A DNA stretch of 49,310 nt from Clostridia bacterium (GCA_016287565.1 JAEFAM010000010.1:1-49310); one strand, 5' to 3'. Shown: positions 1-9,055, counted from the stretch's first letter. Notes: a model not told the origin generated them from the letters alone. Numbers and translations are program-made.

Positions 1-114
1 CGCCAGAACTTCCGCCGCGGCGTCCCTGCAGCGCCCGAAATATTTTTCCTCCAGCGCCCGGAGCCCCTGCTCGTCTCCTGCATTTATAAGTTGTAAAACT
101 TCAAAGTCGTTCAA
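1..114 (-). CDS. Partial sigma-70 region-2-like protein (5' end only)
   Basis: Only the first 38 codons lie in the window. The frame opens with TTG at 114-112, directly after an in-frame TAA, so no earlier start is possible. GTGAGG lies just upstream, inside the end of the preceding gene, whose stop is 10 bases before the TTG; translational coupling is likely. The N-terminus (LNDFEVLQLINAGDEQGLRA, then LEEKYFGRC) aligns almost residue for residue with the start of the neighbouring 903-residue protein, including the TTG start and the LEKEYF-type helix. It is therefore a tandem paralogue. Whether it also has a membrane segment and an outer domain cannot be seen. The sigma-like reading is inferred from the neighbour. 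Confidence 0.7.
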   Translation of the reverse strand, partial: MNDFEVLQLINAGDEQGLRALEEKYFGRCRDAAAEVLA

Positions 115-124
115 AACTTATGCC

Positions 125-2836
125 TCACTCTCCGCCCGCAGGCTCAAGCAACAGCGAATCCGCCGAAAGATCTACGTAGAGCCGCTCGAAAGGCTCCTCG
201 ATATTGTCGTATCCTGCTACTATGGCCGTAAGGTAGCTGCCAACCGCTTTCGTGAAATCATCCAGCCCGGAGTCGCCGAAATGAGCGTTGTCCATACCAA
301 GCCATTCTATCAGCGCCCTGTATTGTTGGTAAAGCGTTTCAAAGGTCATATCCGCCATCCCGACGAAAAACGCGCGGTAGAGGGACAACGTGGCGATCCC
401 TTCGTCCGAATCCAGCCGGCCGTAATATCTGACCTGGACCGTAAACGAGATCGATGAACCGGGAGACGCAGGCCCGGGCATGGGAACGGTCAACGTTTCG
501 AAGGTGTACAGATAGCATGACAGGTCCTCGAAGATCACCATCATATAAGGAGTCCTGGCGGCGTTTTCATTGAACTGGTCGTAATTGACGGAGGGCAGCG
601 GGCTCGGTTGTCCGGACCGGGGGTATGGGTCGCCTTCGTAAAACAGCACCCAGCCCGTCGCTGCGCTGCCTGCCTTGCCGTCTTTAAACACCAGCCGCCA
701 GTCTCCTTCGTCGTATTCCGCGTCGACTATAGCTATGGGTTTGGAGTTGACGTCGTCGAAGACACACCGGCAGACGCCGTCGGCGGCGCGGTTCCAGGTC
801 AGTCTCACGCTGGGATGGATCCTGTCGAATGAAAATACGCTGCCTTCCATCTGCTCTATGATACCGCCTGGATCGCACATGAGCCGCGTGTATTCCTGAG
901 GATCGGCAGTATACGTCAGATCCGGCCACGATCCCACCCTTACGGTACGGGGAACGATCTCTTCTCTAAAAACGACGTTGCCGTCGCGGTATATCTCTCT
1001 TTCGAGCACGTTATATTCTCCGTCGATCACGTAACGGCGGCCCTCCGAATTCCGGGAGGAATTCTGGGAGTACATTTTTAAATAACTTATCTCCAGGAGT
1101 TCCGTGACGCCTCCTCCGAAATTCCGGTTCTTTCCGGAAAGCGTTATAGAGACTGCGGGGCGTTTCGTGCCGGAAGCCGGAGAGTCCCCAAGTTCGAAAG
1201 AAGTCACGACGCCGTCGGTGACCGTCATCGCCGCCGAGGTATGCCGCTCGGGATATATTGCGTGCTGTGCCCGGAACCAGACATGTATGGAAACAGTCGT
1301 GACCTGCCTGGTCTCGCCGGAATATGAGGACGAAAGATAGTCATGATATTTCCAGTCCGAGGCGATCGAGTAAACGTAAGTGTTCTGAAAACCTTCGGAG
1401 TCGGTCACTCTGTCTACCCGGAGCGTTCTGTCGTGCGCTCCCGTGCCCGTCTTTCTAAGTTCTACGGTGGCAATGCCGTATGGCAGCTCTACGTCGTAAG
1501 TGGCTCTTTCGCTGCTGCCGCCGTTCTCGCCGGTCTCGGGCGCCAGAGCTTCCTTTATTCTCTTGTTGAACGCCATTGCCGTCGACCGGGAGGCCGTTGT
1601 CAACAGGTATTCGCCAAGGAGATCAGAAAGCCCCGGATTGAGTTCCAGCAGTTCGTCCGCGGATCTGAAGGGGATCAGCACGGTACGTTCGACGCTGCAG
1701 GCCAACAGAGAATTATTACCATAGGTGCCTGTCCCATCGTCCCGCCAGAGGCATGTGCCGAAATGACCGATCCTGACCGTCGTCATATACGCCGTGTTGT
1801 AATAATTCGGTTTTACCCAGTCCAGGCTGACCTGTACTTCCACTTCGTTCTCGAAATAGAAACGGCCGTCTTCGGTTATGCTGAGCTTCGTCCCGCAGGG
1901 CTGGAACGTTCCCTCGTAAAACGCGGTGCCCACCGTGTTCAGCAGGTTTTGGAGGGTCTTAAGATCTTCTTTTGCCGAATAATCTATTTCATCCGCTCCG
2001 GCGAACTCCGCGTGCCTGAGCATATTGTGCTGGCTTGCGTCCGTTTTGAGCGCTTCCGGGATCCCGGACAATTCCGCCTTTATCTGTTCCACGTCGTATC
2101 CGGTCGCGTCGGCGCCGAGCCAGACTTCGATCTCTTTCTGCAGCTCCCGATATTCCTCATCCGGGTCAACTTCTTCTATTTCGACTTTTGTTTCTTCGTG
2201 ATGCGTGTGTTCTTCTGCCGGATCGTTTCCCGTCCCGGATTTTATTATATTCAGCATGGCGGCAACGGCTGTGACTGCCAGCAGAAGGACGATCGCGGCG
2301 GAAGCGATCAATATGACCTTCCGGCGCTTTTTCTTATTTGCCGTGTTTTTGCCGCCGTCTGAGTTGTTCGCTTCGCCGGTGTTATTCTCATTGCCGGAGT
2401 TATTCTCGCTGTCGATGTTCTCCTCGCCGCCGGCGTTTTCGAGACCGGCCTGGCGGACGCCGCCGCTCCCGTCCCCGAGGTCCATCGGGGCGCCGATGCC
2501 TGAAAGCTCGTCCCGGCAGGCTTCTCCTGACAAGGCCTCGGTGCGTTTCGCCAGGGCGATATTGCGAGCGGACCTCTCCAAGTAATCCCTCAGCGGAAGA
2601 AAGCCCTCCGGCGAAGCGATGTTGTCCCGGTTGTTCCAGAGCTTGATAAAAGCGTCGAAAACGCATTGACGGCCTGCGGCCCGAAGCGACTCCTCGCTGT
2701 CGAAACCGGAGGAGTCTTGACCGCGCAGGACCTCAAGGGCAGCGTCGAAACAGCTGTCGAAATATTCCTTCTCCAGTTCTCTGAGCCCCCGTTCCTCTCC
2801 CGAAACGATAAGGTCTAACATCGCCCTGTCGTCCAA
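125..2836 (-). CDS. Membrane protein with sigma-70 region-2-like N-terminus and large outer domain
   Basis: The best start is TTG at 2836, preceded by AGGGAGG at about 8 bases; this matches the start of the tandem paralogue and gives 903 residues. A longer frame reaches 3028 but has no comparable ribosome site. Residues about 1-100 look like sigma-70/ECF region 2: acidic helices, CVFDAFIKLWNNRD, then LRDYLERSARNIALAKR, which fits the family pattern of a helix ending in ARN.A. No region 4 (the -35 reader) is visible. A Gly/Asn/Glu-rich linker follows (about 105-167), then KKKRRK (168-173), one transmembrane helix (about 174-198) and some 700 residues predicted outside the cell, with no family I recognise. 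The positive-inside rule puts the sigma-like part in the cytoplasm. It may be a membrane-tethered sensor-regulator; function is inferred only. Confidence 0.65.
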   Translation of the reverse strand: MDDRAMLDLIVSGEERGLRELEKEYFDSCFDAALEVLRGQDSSGFDSEESLRAAGRQCVFDAFIKLWNNRDNIASPEGFLPLRDYLERSARNIALAKRTEALSGEACRDELSGIGAPMDLGDGSGGVRQAGLENAGGEENIDSENNSGNENNTGEANNSDGGKNTANKKKRRKVILIASAAIVLLLAVTAVAAMLNIIKSGTGNDPAEEHTHHEETKVEIEEVDPDEEYRELQKEIEVWLGADATGYDVEQIKAELSGIPEALKTDASQHNMLRHAEFAGADEIDYSAKEDLKTLQNLLNTVGTAFYEGTFQPCGTKLSITEDGRFYFENEVEVQVSLDWVKPNYYNTAYMTTVRIGHFGTCLWRDDGTGTYGNNSLLACSVERTVLIPFRSADELLELNPGLSDLLGEYLLTTASRSTAMAFNKRIKEALAPETGENGGSSERATYDVELPYGIATVELRKTGTGAHDRTLRVDRVTDSEGFQNTYVYSIASDWKYHDYLSSSYSGETRQVTTVSIHVWFRAQHAIYPERHTSAAMTVTDGVVTSFELGDSPASGTKRPAVSITLSGKNRNFGGGVTELLEISYLKMYSQNSSRNSEGRRYVIDGEYNVLEREIYRDGNVVFREEIVPRTVRVGSWPDLTYTADPQEYTRLMCDPGGIIEQMEGSVFSFDRIHPSVRLTWNRAADGVCRCVFDDVNSKPIAIVDAEYDEGDWRLVFKDGKAGSAATGWVLFYEGDPYPRSGQPSPLPSVNYDQFNENAARTPYMMVIFEDLSCYLYTFETLTVPMPGPASPGSSISFTVQVRYYGRLDSDEGIATLSLYRAFFVGMADMTFETLYQQYRALIEWLGMDNAHFGDSGLDDFTKAVGSYLTAIVAGYDNIEEPFERLYVDLSADSLLLEPAGGE

Positions 2837-2942
2837 CGCAGCGCCTCCCTGAAAACAGTAACGTTCCGTGCCCCGATCGTCACGGTCTTCGCGGCAATAT
2901 TCTGGCACAAAAACCAAGGTTAAATCAAGTGCGCCCGGATGA

Positions 2943-2971
2943 TTGACACAGGAGCGTTTTTTTGCCAAAAT
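2943..2971 (+). promoter_or_regulatory. Probable promoter for the PAP2-GNAT-ygiQ operon
   Basis: A perfect TTGACA (2943-2948) is followed after 17 bases by CAAAAT (2966-2971), a 4/6 match to the -10 consensus. The PAP2 start lies 34 bases downstream. The element sits in the 168-base divergent gap between the sigma-like gene and the PAP2 gene. Confidence 0.4.
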
Positions 2972-3004
2972 ATCACTATGCAATGAAAGGAATTCACTAA
3001 GGAA

Positions 3005-3727
3005 ATGACCTTCATCGACTGCTTGCAATCATTTGATATTTCAGTGCTCGACCGGCTCCAGAGCGCCTTCCGCGGCTCCTTCGCGGACGGGTTCTGGAAA
3101 TTCATATCCTTCTTCGGAGACGGCGGCATCTTTCTGCTTGTCCTCGGGGCGATACTGCTCTTTTTTAAGAAGACCCGCAAGGGCGGCCTGGCAATGCTCA
3201 TCGCCATCACCATCGGCTTCATCGTGGGCAATCTGATAATCAAGAATGCCGTTGCCCGTGAGCGCCCCTACGACGTGATCCGCCTCATGGCGTCCCATCT
3301 TGCCGTGGATAAACTGACTGACAAGTCCTTCCCTTCCGGCCACACTATGGCTTCGCTGGGCGGCGCTCTGGCCCTGTTTTACGTGAACCGCAGGCAGGGG
3401 CTTCCTCTGGTCCTCCTTTCCGTACTTATTATGATCTCAAGGCTCCACCTCTACGTCCATTATCCCAGCGACATTATAGGCGGAGCCGTCATCGCGCTGT
3501 GCACCTCCTTTATAGGATTTATTGCAGCCGAACATATAATGGCCCGGATAGAGCTATGGCTGGACAGCAAGCTGGCAACGCTGAAGGCGCGGCTCTTCCG
3601 AAAGGCCGCCGGACAGCGCCGTGGCGGGACTGACTCTGCCGGTTCCGGCGAGGTCCCTGAGGCAGGAACAGCTTCTAACGCATCCGAAAACAGCTTCTCT
3701 GACGGCAGCGGAGGTGACGCGAATTGA
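3005..3727 (+). CDS. PAP2-family membrane phosphatase
   Basis: A 240-residue integral membrane phosphatase, probably acting on undecaprenyl pyrophosphate or a lipid phosphate at the outer face of the membrane. All three PAP2 motifs are present: K80 with RERP shortly after (KNAVARERP), PSGH at 110-113, and SRLHLYVHYPSD starting at S145 with H152 and D156. Several hydrophobic segments surround them. The C-terminal ~45 residues are a soluble Gly/Ser/Asp/Asn-rich tail that the fold does not need. The end overlaps the next gene (TTG start at 3724 across the TGA). The exact substrate (cell-wall carrier recycling or lipid turnover) cannot be told from sequence. Confidence 0.9.
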   Translation: MTFIDCLQSFDISVLDRLQSAFRGSFADGFWKFISFFGDGGIFLLVLGAILLFFKKTRKGGLAMLIAITIGFIVGNLIIKNAVARERPYDVIRLMASHLAVDKLTDKSFPSGHTMASLGGALALFYVNRRQGLPLVLLSVLIMISRLHLYVHYPSDIIGGAVIALCTSFIGFIAAEHIMARIELWLDSKLATLKARLFRKAAGQRRGGTDSAGSGEVPEAGTASNASENSFSDGSGGDAN

Positions 3728-4233
3728 CCGCGAACTGCCTCCCGCTTTCCGCTGAAAATATGGTAGTCCGCGCTGCATTGCCCCGGGATATCCCAGGCAT
3801 CGCAGCGCTGCTTCTTCAGGTGCTGGCGGTGCACAACGCCATCCGCCCTGACCTGTTTAAGCCCGTAGGGGCCAAATATACCGGCGAAGAGATCGAAAAG
3901 ATCATCGCAGACCCTCTGACCCCCGTGTTCGTATGCGTTGACGGCGTCACCGGCACCGTGCTCGGTCACTGCTTCTGCAAGGTGCTCGACAAGCCTGAGA
4001 CCGGAGCAACGTACCCTGTGAAGTCCATGTTCATCGACGACCTGTGCGTCGAAGAGTCCGTCCGCGGCAAACATATAGGCTCGAAGCTCCTGGACTTTGT
4101 CACTGAGTATGCCCGGGACAACGGCTTTTACAATATCACGCTCCACGCCTGGGAGGGCAATGACCCTGCCCTGGCTTTTTACAGGAACAGCGGCTTTACG
4201 GCGCAGCAATACACGCTGGAGCTCAAACTCTGA
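3724..4233 (+). CDS. GNAT-family N-acetyltransferase
   Basis: A 169-residue acetyltransferase of the GNAT fold, transferring an acetyl group from acetyl-CoA to an unknown amine. The acetyl-CoA pyrophosphate loop is visible as VRGKHIGSKLLDF (R-x-x-x-x-G/A type), preceded by the beta strand FIDDLCVEESV and followed by the C-terminal GNDPALAFYRNSGF typical of the family. The start is TTG at 3724, with GGAGG ending 10 bases upstream; the TTG overlaps the stop of the PAP2 gene, so translation is probably coupled. An ATG at 3760 would remove the first 12 residues but has no ribosome site. Confidence 0.9.
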   Translation: MTANCLPLSAENMVVRAALPRDIPGIAALLLQVLAVHNAIRPDLFKPVGAKYTGEEIEKIIADPLTPVFVCVDGVTGTVLGHCFCKVLDKPETGATYPVKSMFIDDLCVEESVRGKHIGSKLLDFVTEYARDNGFYNITLHAWEGNDPALAFYRNSGFTAQQYTLELKL

Positions 4234-4246
4234 CCGGAGGTCCGAG

Positions 4247-6058
4247 ATGGCGCAAGGCTTTTTACCTGTGAATATCGAGGAGGTCATGGCGGCGGGACAC
4301 GACGCTCCGGATTTCGTATTCGTCACAGGCGACGCCTACGTAGATCACCCTTCTTTTGCCCACGCCCTTATAGGCCGCGTGGTAGAAGCCGCAGGCTACT
4401 CCGTTATGATCGCGGCGCAGCCCGAATTCAGGACCGACGAAGCCTTTAAGGCGCTTCCCCGGCCGAAACTGGCGTTCCTTATCTGCGGCGGCAATATGGA
4501 CACTATGGTGAACCATTACACCGTGGCCAAAAAACGCCGCCCCTCCGATTTCTACTCACCAGGAGGCAAGACCGGCCTCCGTCCCGACAGGGCAACCATC
4601 GTTTACGGCAAAATGCTCCGCCGGTGCTTCCCAGACGTACCCATAGTGATCGGAGGCATAGAAGCCAGCCTGCGGCGCCTGGGCCATTACGACTACTGGT
4701 CCGACAAGGTCATGCGCTCCATCCTCATAGATTCCTGCGCCGATCTCCTGATCTACGGCATGGGCGAAAGGCAGATCCGCGAGATAGCAGATCTTCTCGC
4801 CTCCGGAAAGCCGGTAAACGAGATCACCAACGTGCGCGGCACCGTCTACAAGAGCAAAAAGCTGCCCGAAGACGTGGAGACCGTGCTGCCCTCCTTTATG
4901 GAGATCGCCTCCGACAAGCGCAGGTACGCCGAAAGTTTTGCCGTACAGTACGACAATACGGATCCTTTCCGCGGCAAAAAGCTGGCGGAACCCTACGAAA
5001 ACTGCTTTATCGTCCAGAATCCTCCCGCGCTCCCGCTTACTCAGGCGGGGCTTGACGCGGTGTACGAACTGCCCTACGCAGGCGCCTACCATCCAAGTTA
5101 CGAAAAGGACGGCGGCGTCCCCGCGGCTTCTGAGATCAGCTTCAGCATAACTTCATCCCGGGGCTGCTTCGGAGGCTGCAATTTCTGCGCGCTCACGTTC
5201 CATCAGGGCAGGATCGTACAGGCCAGAAGCCACGAGTCCATCATGCGGGAAGCGGAAAAACTTGTCCGCCGCCCGGATTTCAAAGGTTTCATACACGACG
5301 TGGGAGGTCCCACCGCCAACTTCCGGGCTCCCGCCTGCGAAAAGCAGTTGACCCGGGGCGCCTGCAGCGGCAAGCAGTGCCTTTTCCCGAAGCCCTGCTC
5401 CCAGCTGAAAGCCGATCATTCCGACTATATCTCCCTCCTTCGAAAGCTCCGCCGGGTGCCCGGCGTGAAAAAAGTGTTCATAAGGTCCGGCATCCGCTTC
5501 GACTACCTGCTGGCAGATCCCGAATGCGAAGCGGTGCTGGAAGAACTTGCCCGGAACCACATAAGCGGCCAGCTTAAAGTTGCCCCGGAGCATATTTCCG
5601 ACAACGTTCTTAAATATATGGGCAAGCCTGAGCACGGCGTCTACGAGGAGTTCGACCGCCTGTACCGCTCCGTCACCGAGAAGAGCGGCAAGAAGCTGTT
5701 TACCGTGCCTTATCTGATGTCTTCCCATCCGGGCTCCACGTTGAAAGACGCCGTGGCGCTGGCGGAATATTTAAGAGACCGCCGCATCCGCCCCGAACAG
5801 GTGCAGGACTTCTACCCCACGCCTTCCACCGTATCCACCTGCATGTACTACACGGGCATAGATCCCCGCACGATGGAGCCCGTATACACGGCTTCATCGC
5901 CTCACGAAAAGGCGCTCCAGAGGGCGCTGATCCAGTATTCCAGGCCCGAAAACTACAAGCTTGTTAAGGAAGCGCTCATCACCGCCGGAAGGCGCGACCT
6001 TATAGGCAATTCCGGCAAATGTCTCATCAAACCCTACGAGAGAAATATTAAAAAGTGA
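4247..6058 (+). CDS. ygiQ: YgiQ-family radical SAM protein
   Basis: The start is ATG 4247 with GGAGG seven bases upstream, giving 603 residues; a longer frame from 4097 lies inside the acetyltransferase gene and is rejected. The family (UPF0313) has an N-terminal cobalamin-binding-like domain and a radical SAM core. The iron-sulfur site is C307-x3-C311-x2-C314 in RGCFGGCNFCALTFHQGR. Other typical blocks are IGGIEASLRRLGHYDYWSD and FYPTPSTVSTCMYYTG. The reaction is not known for this family. It closes a compact three-gene unit, and the gap to the acetyltransferase is 13 bases. Length is normal for Gram-positive members, shorter than the E. coli protein. Confidence 0.93.
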   Translation: MAQGFLPVNIEEVMAAGHDAPDFVFVTGDAYVDHPSFAHALIGRVVEAAGYSVMIAAQPEFRTDEAFKALPRPKLAFLICGGNMDTMVNHYTVAKKRRPSDFYSPGGKTGLRPDRATIVYGKMLRRCFPDVPIVIGGIEASLRRLGHYDYWSDKVMRSILIDSCADLLIYGMGERQIREIADLLASGKPVNEITNVRGTVYKSKKLPEDVETVLPSFMEIASDKRRYAESFAVQYDNTDPFRGKKLAEPYENCFIVQNPPALPLTQAGLDAVYELPYAGAYHPSYEKDGGVPAASEISFSITSSRGCFGGCNFCALTFHQGRIVQARSHESIMREAEKLVRRPDFKGFIHDVGGPTANFRAPACEKQLTRGACSGKQCLFPKPCSQLKADHSDYISLLRKLRRVPGVKKVFIRSGIRFDYLLADPECEAVLEELARNHISGQLKVAPEHISDNVLKYMGKPEHGVYEEFDRLYRSVTEKSGKKLFTVPYLMSSHPGSTLKDAVALAEYLRDRRIRPEQVQDFYPTPSTVSTCMYYTGIDPRTMEPVYTASSPHEKALQRALIQYSRPENYKLVKEALITAGRRDLIGNSGKCLIKPYERNIKK

Positions 6059-6109
6059 CTTCTCCCGCCGGGCTCCGGCCCCTGATGGCATCCCAATCTT
6101 CTTTTATTC

Positions 6110-6139
6110 TTTACATTCCCCCTTCCCTTTTGGTACAAT
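6110..6139 (+). promoter_or_regulatory. Promoter for the secreted GH-like protein
   Basis: TTTACA (6110-6115), an 18-base spacer rich in C and T, and TACAAT (6134-6139). The coding start at 6222 is about 80 bases downstream, with GAGGTG as ribosome site. Confidence 0.55.
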
Positions 6140-6221
6140 AACCGGCGTAAGCAACTGCATAACGCGTCTCGTCCGAAGGCGCGGCTGTTATGGTTATCAC
6201 AACGATCACAGAGGTGACATT

Positions 6222-8783
6222 ATGAAACGCAAGTACTTCCTTCTTCTGATGCTTCCGGCAATAATGCTGGCAATGTTCATCTTCGCCGACCTGGGTTCTT
6301 CCGTTTTAGCGGCGTACAACTACCAGGCTTACGGCGTCGGAAACCGCTCTCCGATGAGAGTGGGCAACGACGACGGAATGATGGGGCAGCGCGTTAACGT
6401 TAACGGCGAATTCGTCGGTTTCTCTTTCAATATGCCCACCTGGGAGACCAGCGACTCGGAGGCCACGCTTGGAGTCTTCAAGTGGAAAAACAACTTCGAC
6501 GACACCGTGGAGCAGGAGCCCCTCTTCTCCAAGCATTTCGTTCTGCGTGACAACGCCACAAACCAGGTGAAATTCAAGGACGACCCTCTCCCCGCCGGCG
6601 AGTATCTCTTCCTGATCTACGAGTGCTCCGGTTCTGCGGGCTGCTACACCTTCGATACCAACGAAAAATCTCTCGGTTACTGCTACTACGAGGGAGTCGA
6701 GCAGGAATGGGACATGGAACTCACCATCACGCTTACCTCCCGCACCAAGGAGCCGGTAAAAGAATGCGACAGCGCCTCGGATACCTACGTCGCCGTGAAA
6801 CCGCCCAAGGAATTCGAGATCCCGGCAGACAGCCTCATCTACACCCACGAAGTCATGCCTGACACCTGGGTGTTCACCGACGGACTGGGCCGCGTCTCCC
6901 TCACCAACGCGGAGGTGGGCGACCTTAAGGAAGACAAGACCGTGGCCATGTTCTTCTGGACCTGGCACAGCACCAGCCACCTGGGCCAGACGCCTTTCAA
7001 CCTTCAGGAATTCTGCGAAGAACATCCCGAAGCGATCAACGATTACAACAATTCGCTCTGGCCCACGAGCGGCGCCGCATACTTCTGGAACCAGTCCATA
7101 TACGGCTATTACGTCGGCACCGACAAATGGGTCTTGAGGCACCAGGCCGAACTTCTGGCCAACGCGGGCGTTGACGCCATATTCACCGACAACACCAACG
7201 GCACCGAGACATGGCGCGAGTGCTACACGCAGCTCTACGCCGCCTGGGCCCAGGCGATGGAGGACGGCGTCAAGACTCCCAAAGTCTCGTTCATGCTTCC
7301 CTTCAGCGCTTCCGAAGCCGCCAGATCCCAGCTTCAGCTGCTGTTCACCGACATTTACAAGTCCAAGAAATATCAGCAGCTCTGGTTCTACTGGGACGGC
7401 AAGCCTATGCTTATGGCATGGCCCGGCAAGCTCCAGTCAAGCAACCCGATGGATGCCAACATCATGAGTTATTTCACCTACCGCCGCAATATTCCCGGCT
7501 ACATCACCGAGGATTCCGATACGATGTACGGCTCCTGGGGCTGGCTCTCCATGTATCCTCAGGCTTATTATTACGCCAGCGCCGAAGATGCTCAGGCCGG
7601 AAAAGTCGAGCAGGTCACCGTGGGCATCGCCCAGAACCACGACTACACCACCCACAAGCTTTCAGCTATGAACGGCGCGCACAACACCGGCCGCTCCTAT
7701 ACCCTTGACCAGTCTCACCTGGGCGAAGAGAATTCAAAGCTTTACGGATATAACTTCATCGAGCAGTTCGATTACGCGCTTACCCTCGATCCCAAAGTCA
7801 TATTCGTCACCGGCTGGAACGAACTCATCGTGGGACGCTACGACGAGTGGGGCGGCGTCAAGAACGCTTTCCCCGATCAGTTCAACGACGAGAACAGCCG
7901 CGATATCGAACCTTCCAGAGGAGACCTGCAAGACCATTACTACTATCTGCTCGTAAACTACGTGCGCAAATTCAAAGGCGCAAGGCCGATCCCCACACCC
8001 AGCGATCCCGTTGCCATCGACCTGAACGCCTCCCAGGAAGCCTGGAGCGGCGTTGCCCCCTACTACGCTTCCTACATCGGCAACACCGGCGACCGCGACA
8101 CGCTGGGCTACGGAAGGATCGAATACAAGGAATTTTCCGGCCGCAACGATATAATCGGCTCCCAGATCGCCCGGGACAACGACTATTTCTACTTCCGCGT
8201 GGAATGCCGCGACGATATCACCTCCTACACTGATAAACTCTGGATGAACCTTTACATCGATTCCGACCAGCAGAACGCCGGCTGGAACACATTCGATTTC
8301 ATTATCAACAAATCCGCCGCTTCCGCGGACACCGTCGTGCTCGAACGCTTCACCGGCGACGGATACGCCAGCGAGAAGATCGCCGACTGCGAGTACAAAG
8401 TGGACGGCAGGTATATGACGGTCAAGGTCAAAAAGTCCGATATCGGAGTCAGCGGCAAGGATTACACCGTGAACTTCGCCTGGACCGACAACGTCCACGA
8501 CCTTGAAGATACCGGAACGCAGAACGCCGACGGAGAGTGGATCTACACGGATTACAGCGGCGACATACTGGAATTCTACGTGTCCGGCGACGTTGCCCCC
8601 GGCGGCAGATTCAAGTACTCCTACGTCGTCACCAACGATTCCGAACTGGATGAAAGCGGCAAAGTCATACGCAATAAAGACTCCGCCAATCTGCTCCTCA
8701 TCATCATTCCCGTTGCCGTGGCCCTGCTGGCCGTCGCCGCGATGGTAGTCGTAGTGGTCACCGGCAGGAAGAAAAAAGCCTGA
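6222..8783 (+). CDS. Secreted, membrane-anchored glycoside-hydrolase-like protein
   Basis: An 853-residue surface protein. A signal peptide (MKRKYF, hydrophobic run, cut near SVLA30-AYN) starts it. Residues ~35-190 form a beta-sandwich-like domain. Residues ~215-590 look like a GH71/GH99-type TIM barrel: AMFFWTWH, GVDAIFTDN, LWFYWDGKPMLMAWPG, and VTGWNELIVGRYDEWGG, where W-N-E is in the place of the catalytic Glu block of GH99. Residues ~600-790 resemble a CBM9/DOMON-type domain (VECRDDITSYTDKLWMNLYI). A final helix (about 823-847) with tail GRKKKA anchors it; no LPXTG is present. It probably binds and cuts a plant or host glycan at the cell surface. Family assignment is by motif memory only, and the substrate is unknown. 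Confidence 0.7.
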   Translation: MKRKYFLLLMLPAIMLAMFIFADLGSSVLAAYNYQAYGVGNRSPMRVGNDDGMMGQRVNVNGEFVGFSFNMPTWETSDSEATLGVFKWKNNFDDTVEQEPLFSKHFVLRDNATNQVKFKDDPLPAGEYLFLIYECSGSAGCYTFDTNEKSLGYCYYEGVEQEWDMELTITLTSRTKEPVKECDSASDTYVAVKPPKEFEIPADSLIYTHEVMPDTWVFTDGLGRVSLTNAEVGDLKEDKTVAMFFWTWHSTSHLGQTPFNLQEFCEEHPEAINDYNNSLWPTSGAAYFWNQSIYGYYVGTDKWVLRHQAELLANAGVDAIFTDNTNGTETWRECYTQLYAAWAQAMEDGVKTPKVSFMLPFSASEAARSQLQLLFTDIYKSKKYQQLWFYWDGKPMLMAWPGKLQSSNPMDANIMSYFTYRRNIPGYITEDSDTMYGSWGWLSMYPQAYYYASAEDAQAGKVEQVTVGIAQNHDYTTHKLSAMNGAHNTGRSYTLDQSHLGEENSKLYGYNFIEQFDYALTLDPKVIFVTGWNELIVGRYDEWGGVKNAFPDQFNDENSRDIEPSRGDLQDHYYYLLVNYVRKFKGARPIPTPSDPVAIDLNASQEAWSGVAPYYASYIGNTGDRDTLGYGRIEYKEFSGRNDIIGSQIARDNDYFYFRVECRDDITSYTDKLWMNLYIDSDQQNAGWNTFDFIINKSAASADTVVLERFTGDGYASEKIADCEYKVDGRYMTVKVKKSDIGVSGKDYTVNFAWTDNVHDLEDTGTQNADGEWIYTDYSGDILEFYVSGDVAPGGRFKYSYVVTNDSELDESGKVIRNKDSANLLLIIIPVAVALLAVAAMVVVVVTGRKKKA

Positions 8784-9035
8784 TCACGACCACGCCGCCT
8801 GTTCGGCTATCGCCTCGCTGAACCCTTTCAGCGCGTCGAAAGGAGCGAAGATCTTCGCCCTGCGGCCCACGGGCATCGACGGATGCCTGGACGAAAAAAC
8901 GTCGAACTTACCGTGCCGAGGCCTTCCCGCGAGGAAGGCCTCTTTGTATCTGAAATTCGCCGGCATATCCATTTCCCCCGGCATCCCGGAGCCTCTTTTT
9001 ACGGCGCCGGATCTTGCGTATTTCGTATATTCCAT
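8784..9035 (-). CDS. YolD-like small protein
   Basis: An 83-residue protein from ATG 9035; an in-frame GTG at 9059 overlaps the polymerase stop but has a weaker case. The C-terminal RHPSMPVGRRAKIFAPFDAL fits YolD-like proteins, in which a short Arg/Lys-rich stretch precedes APFDAL. In Bacillota such genes lie next to Y-family polymerases, as here, and are thought to act with them in damage tolerance; the mechanism is not established. It is the second gene of the polymerase operon. Its stop abuts the stop of the GH-like gene on the other strand with no spacer (TGATCA at 8781-8786). Confidence 0.75.
   Translation of the reverse strand: MEYTKYARSGAVKRGSGMPGEMDMPANFRYKEAFLAGRPRHGKFDVFSSRHPSMPVGRRAKIFAPFDALKGFSEAIAEQAAWS
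8918..8945 (+). terminator. Perfect hairpin inside the yolD-like gene
   Basis: A perfect 10-bp stem (8918-8927 with 8933-8942, arm GAGGCCTTCC) with a 5-base loop is followed by TTT on the plus strand. It lies inside the yolD-like frame, about 135 bases past the GH-like stop. Because the two genes abut with no spacer, this may be where plus-strand transcripts end. The short T run makes it a weak intrinsic terminator. Confidence 0.4.
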
Positions 9036-9055
9036 ATTGGTCTTCTCTTTCCGAA

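Noticed and set aside
1343-2362. A 339-codon open frame on the plus strand
   Set aside because: Antisense to the sigma-like membrane protein, whose domain order and start are supported by its paralogue.
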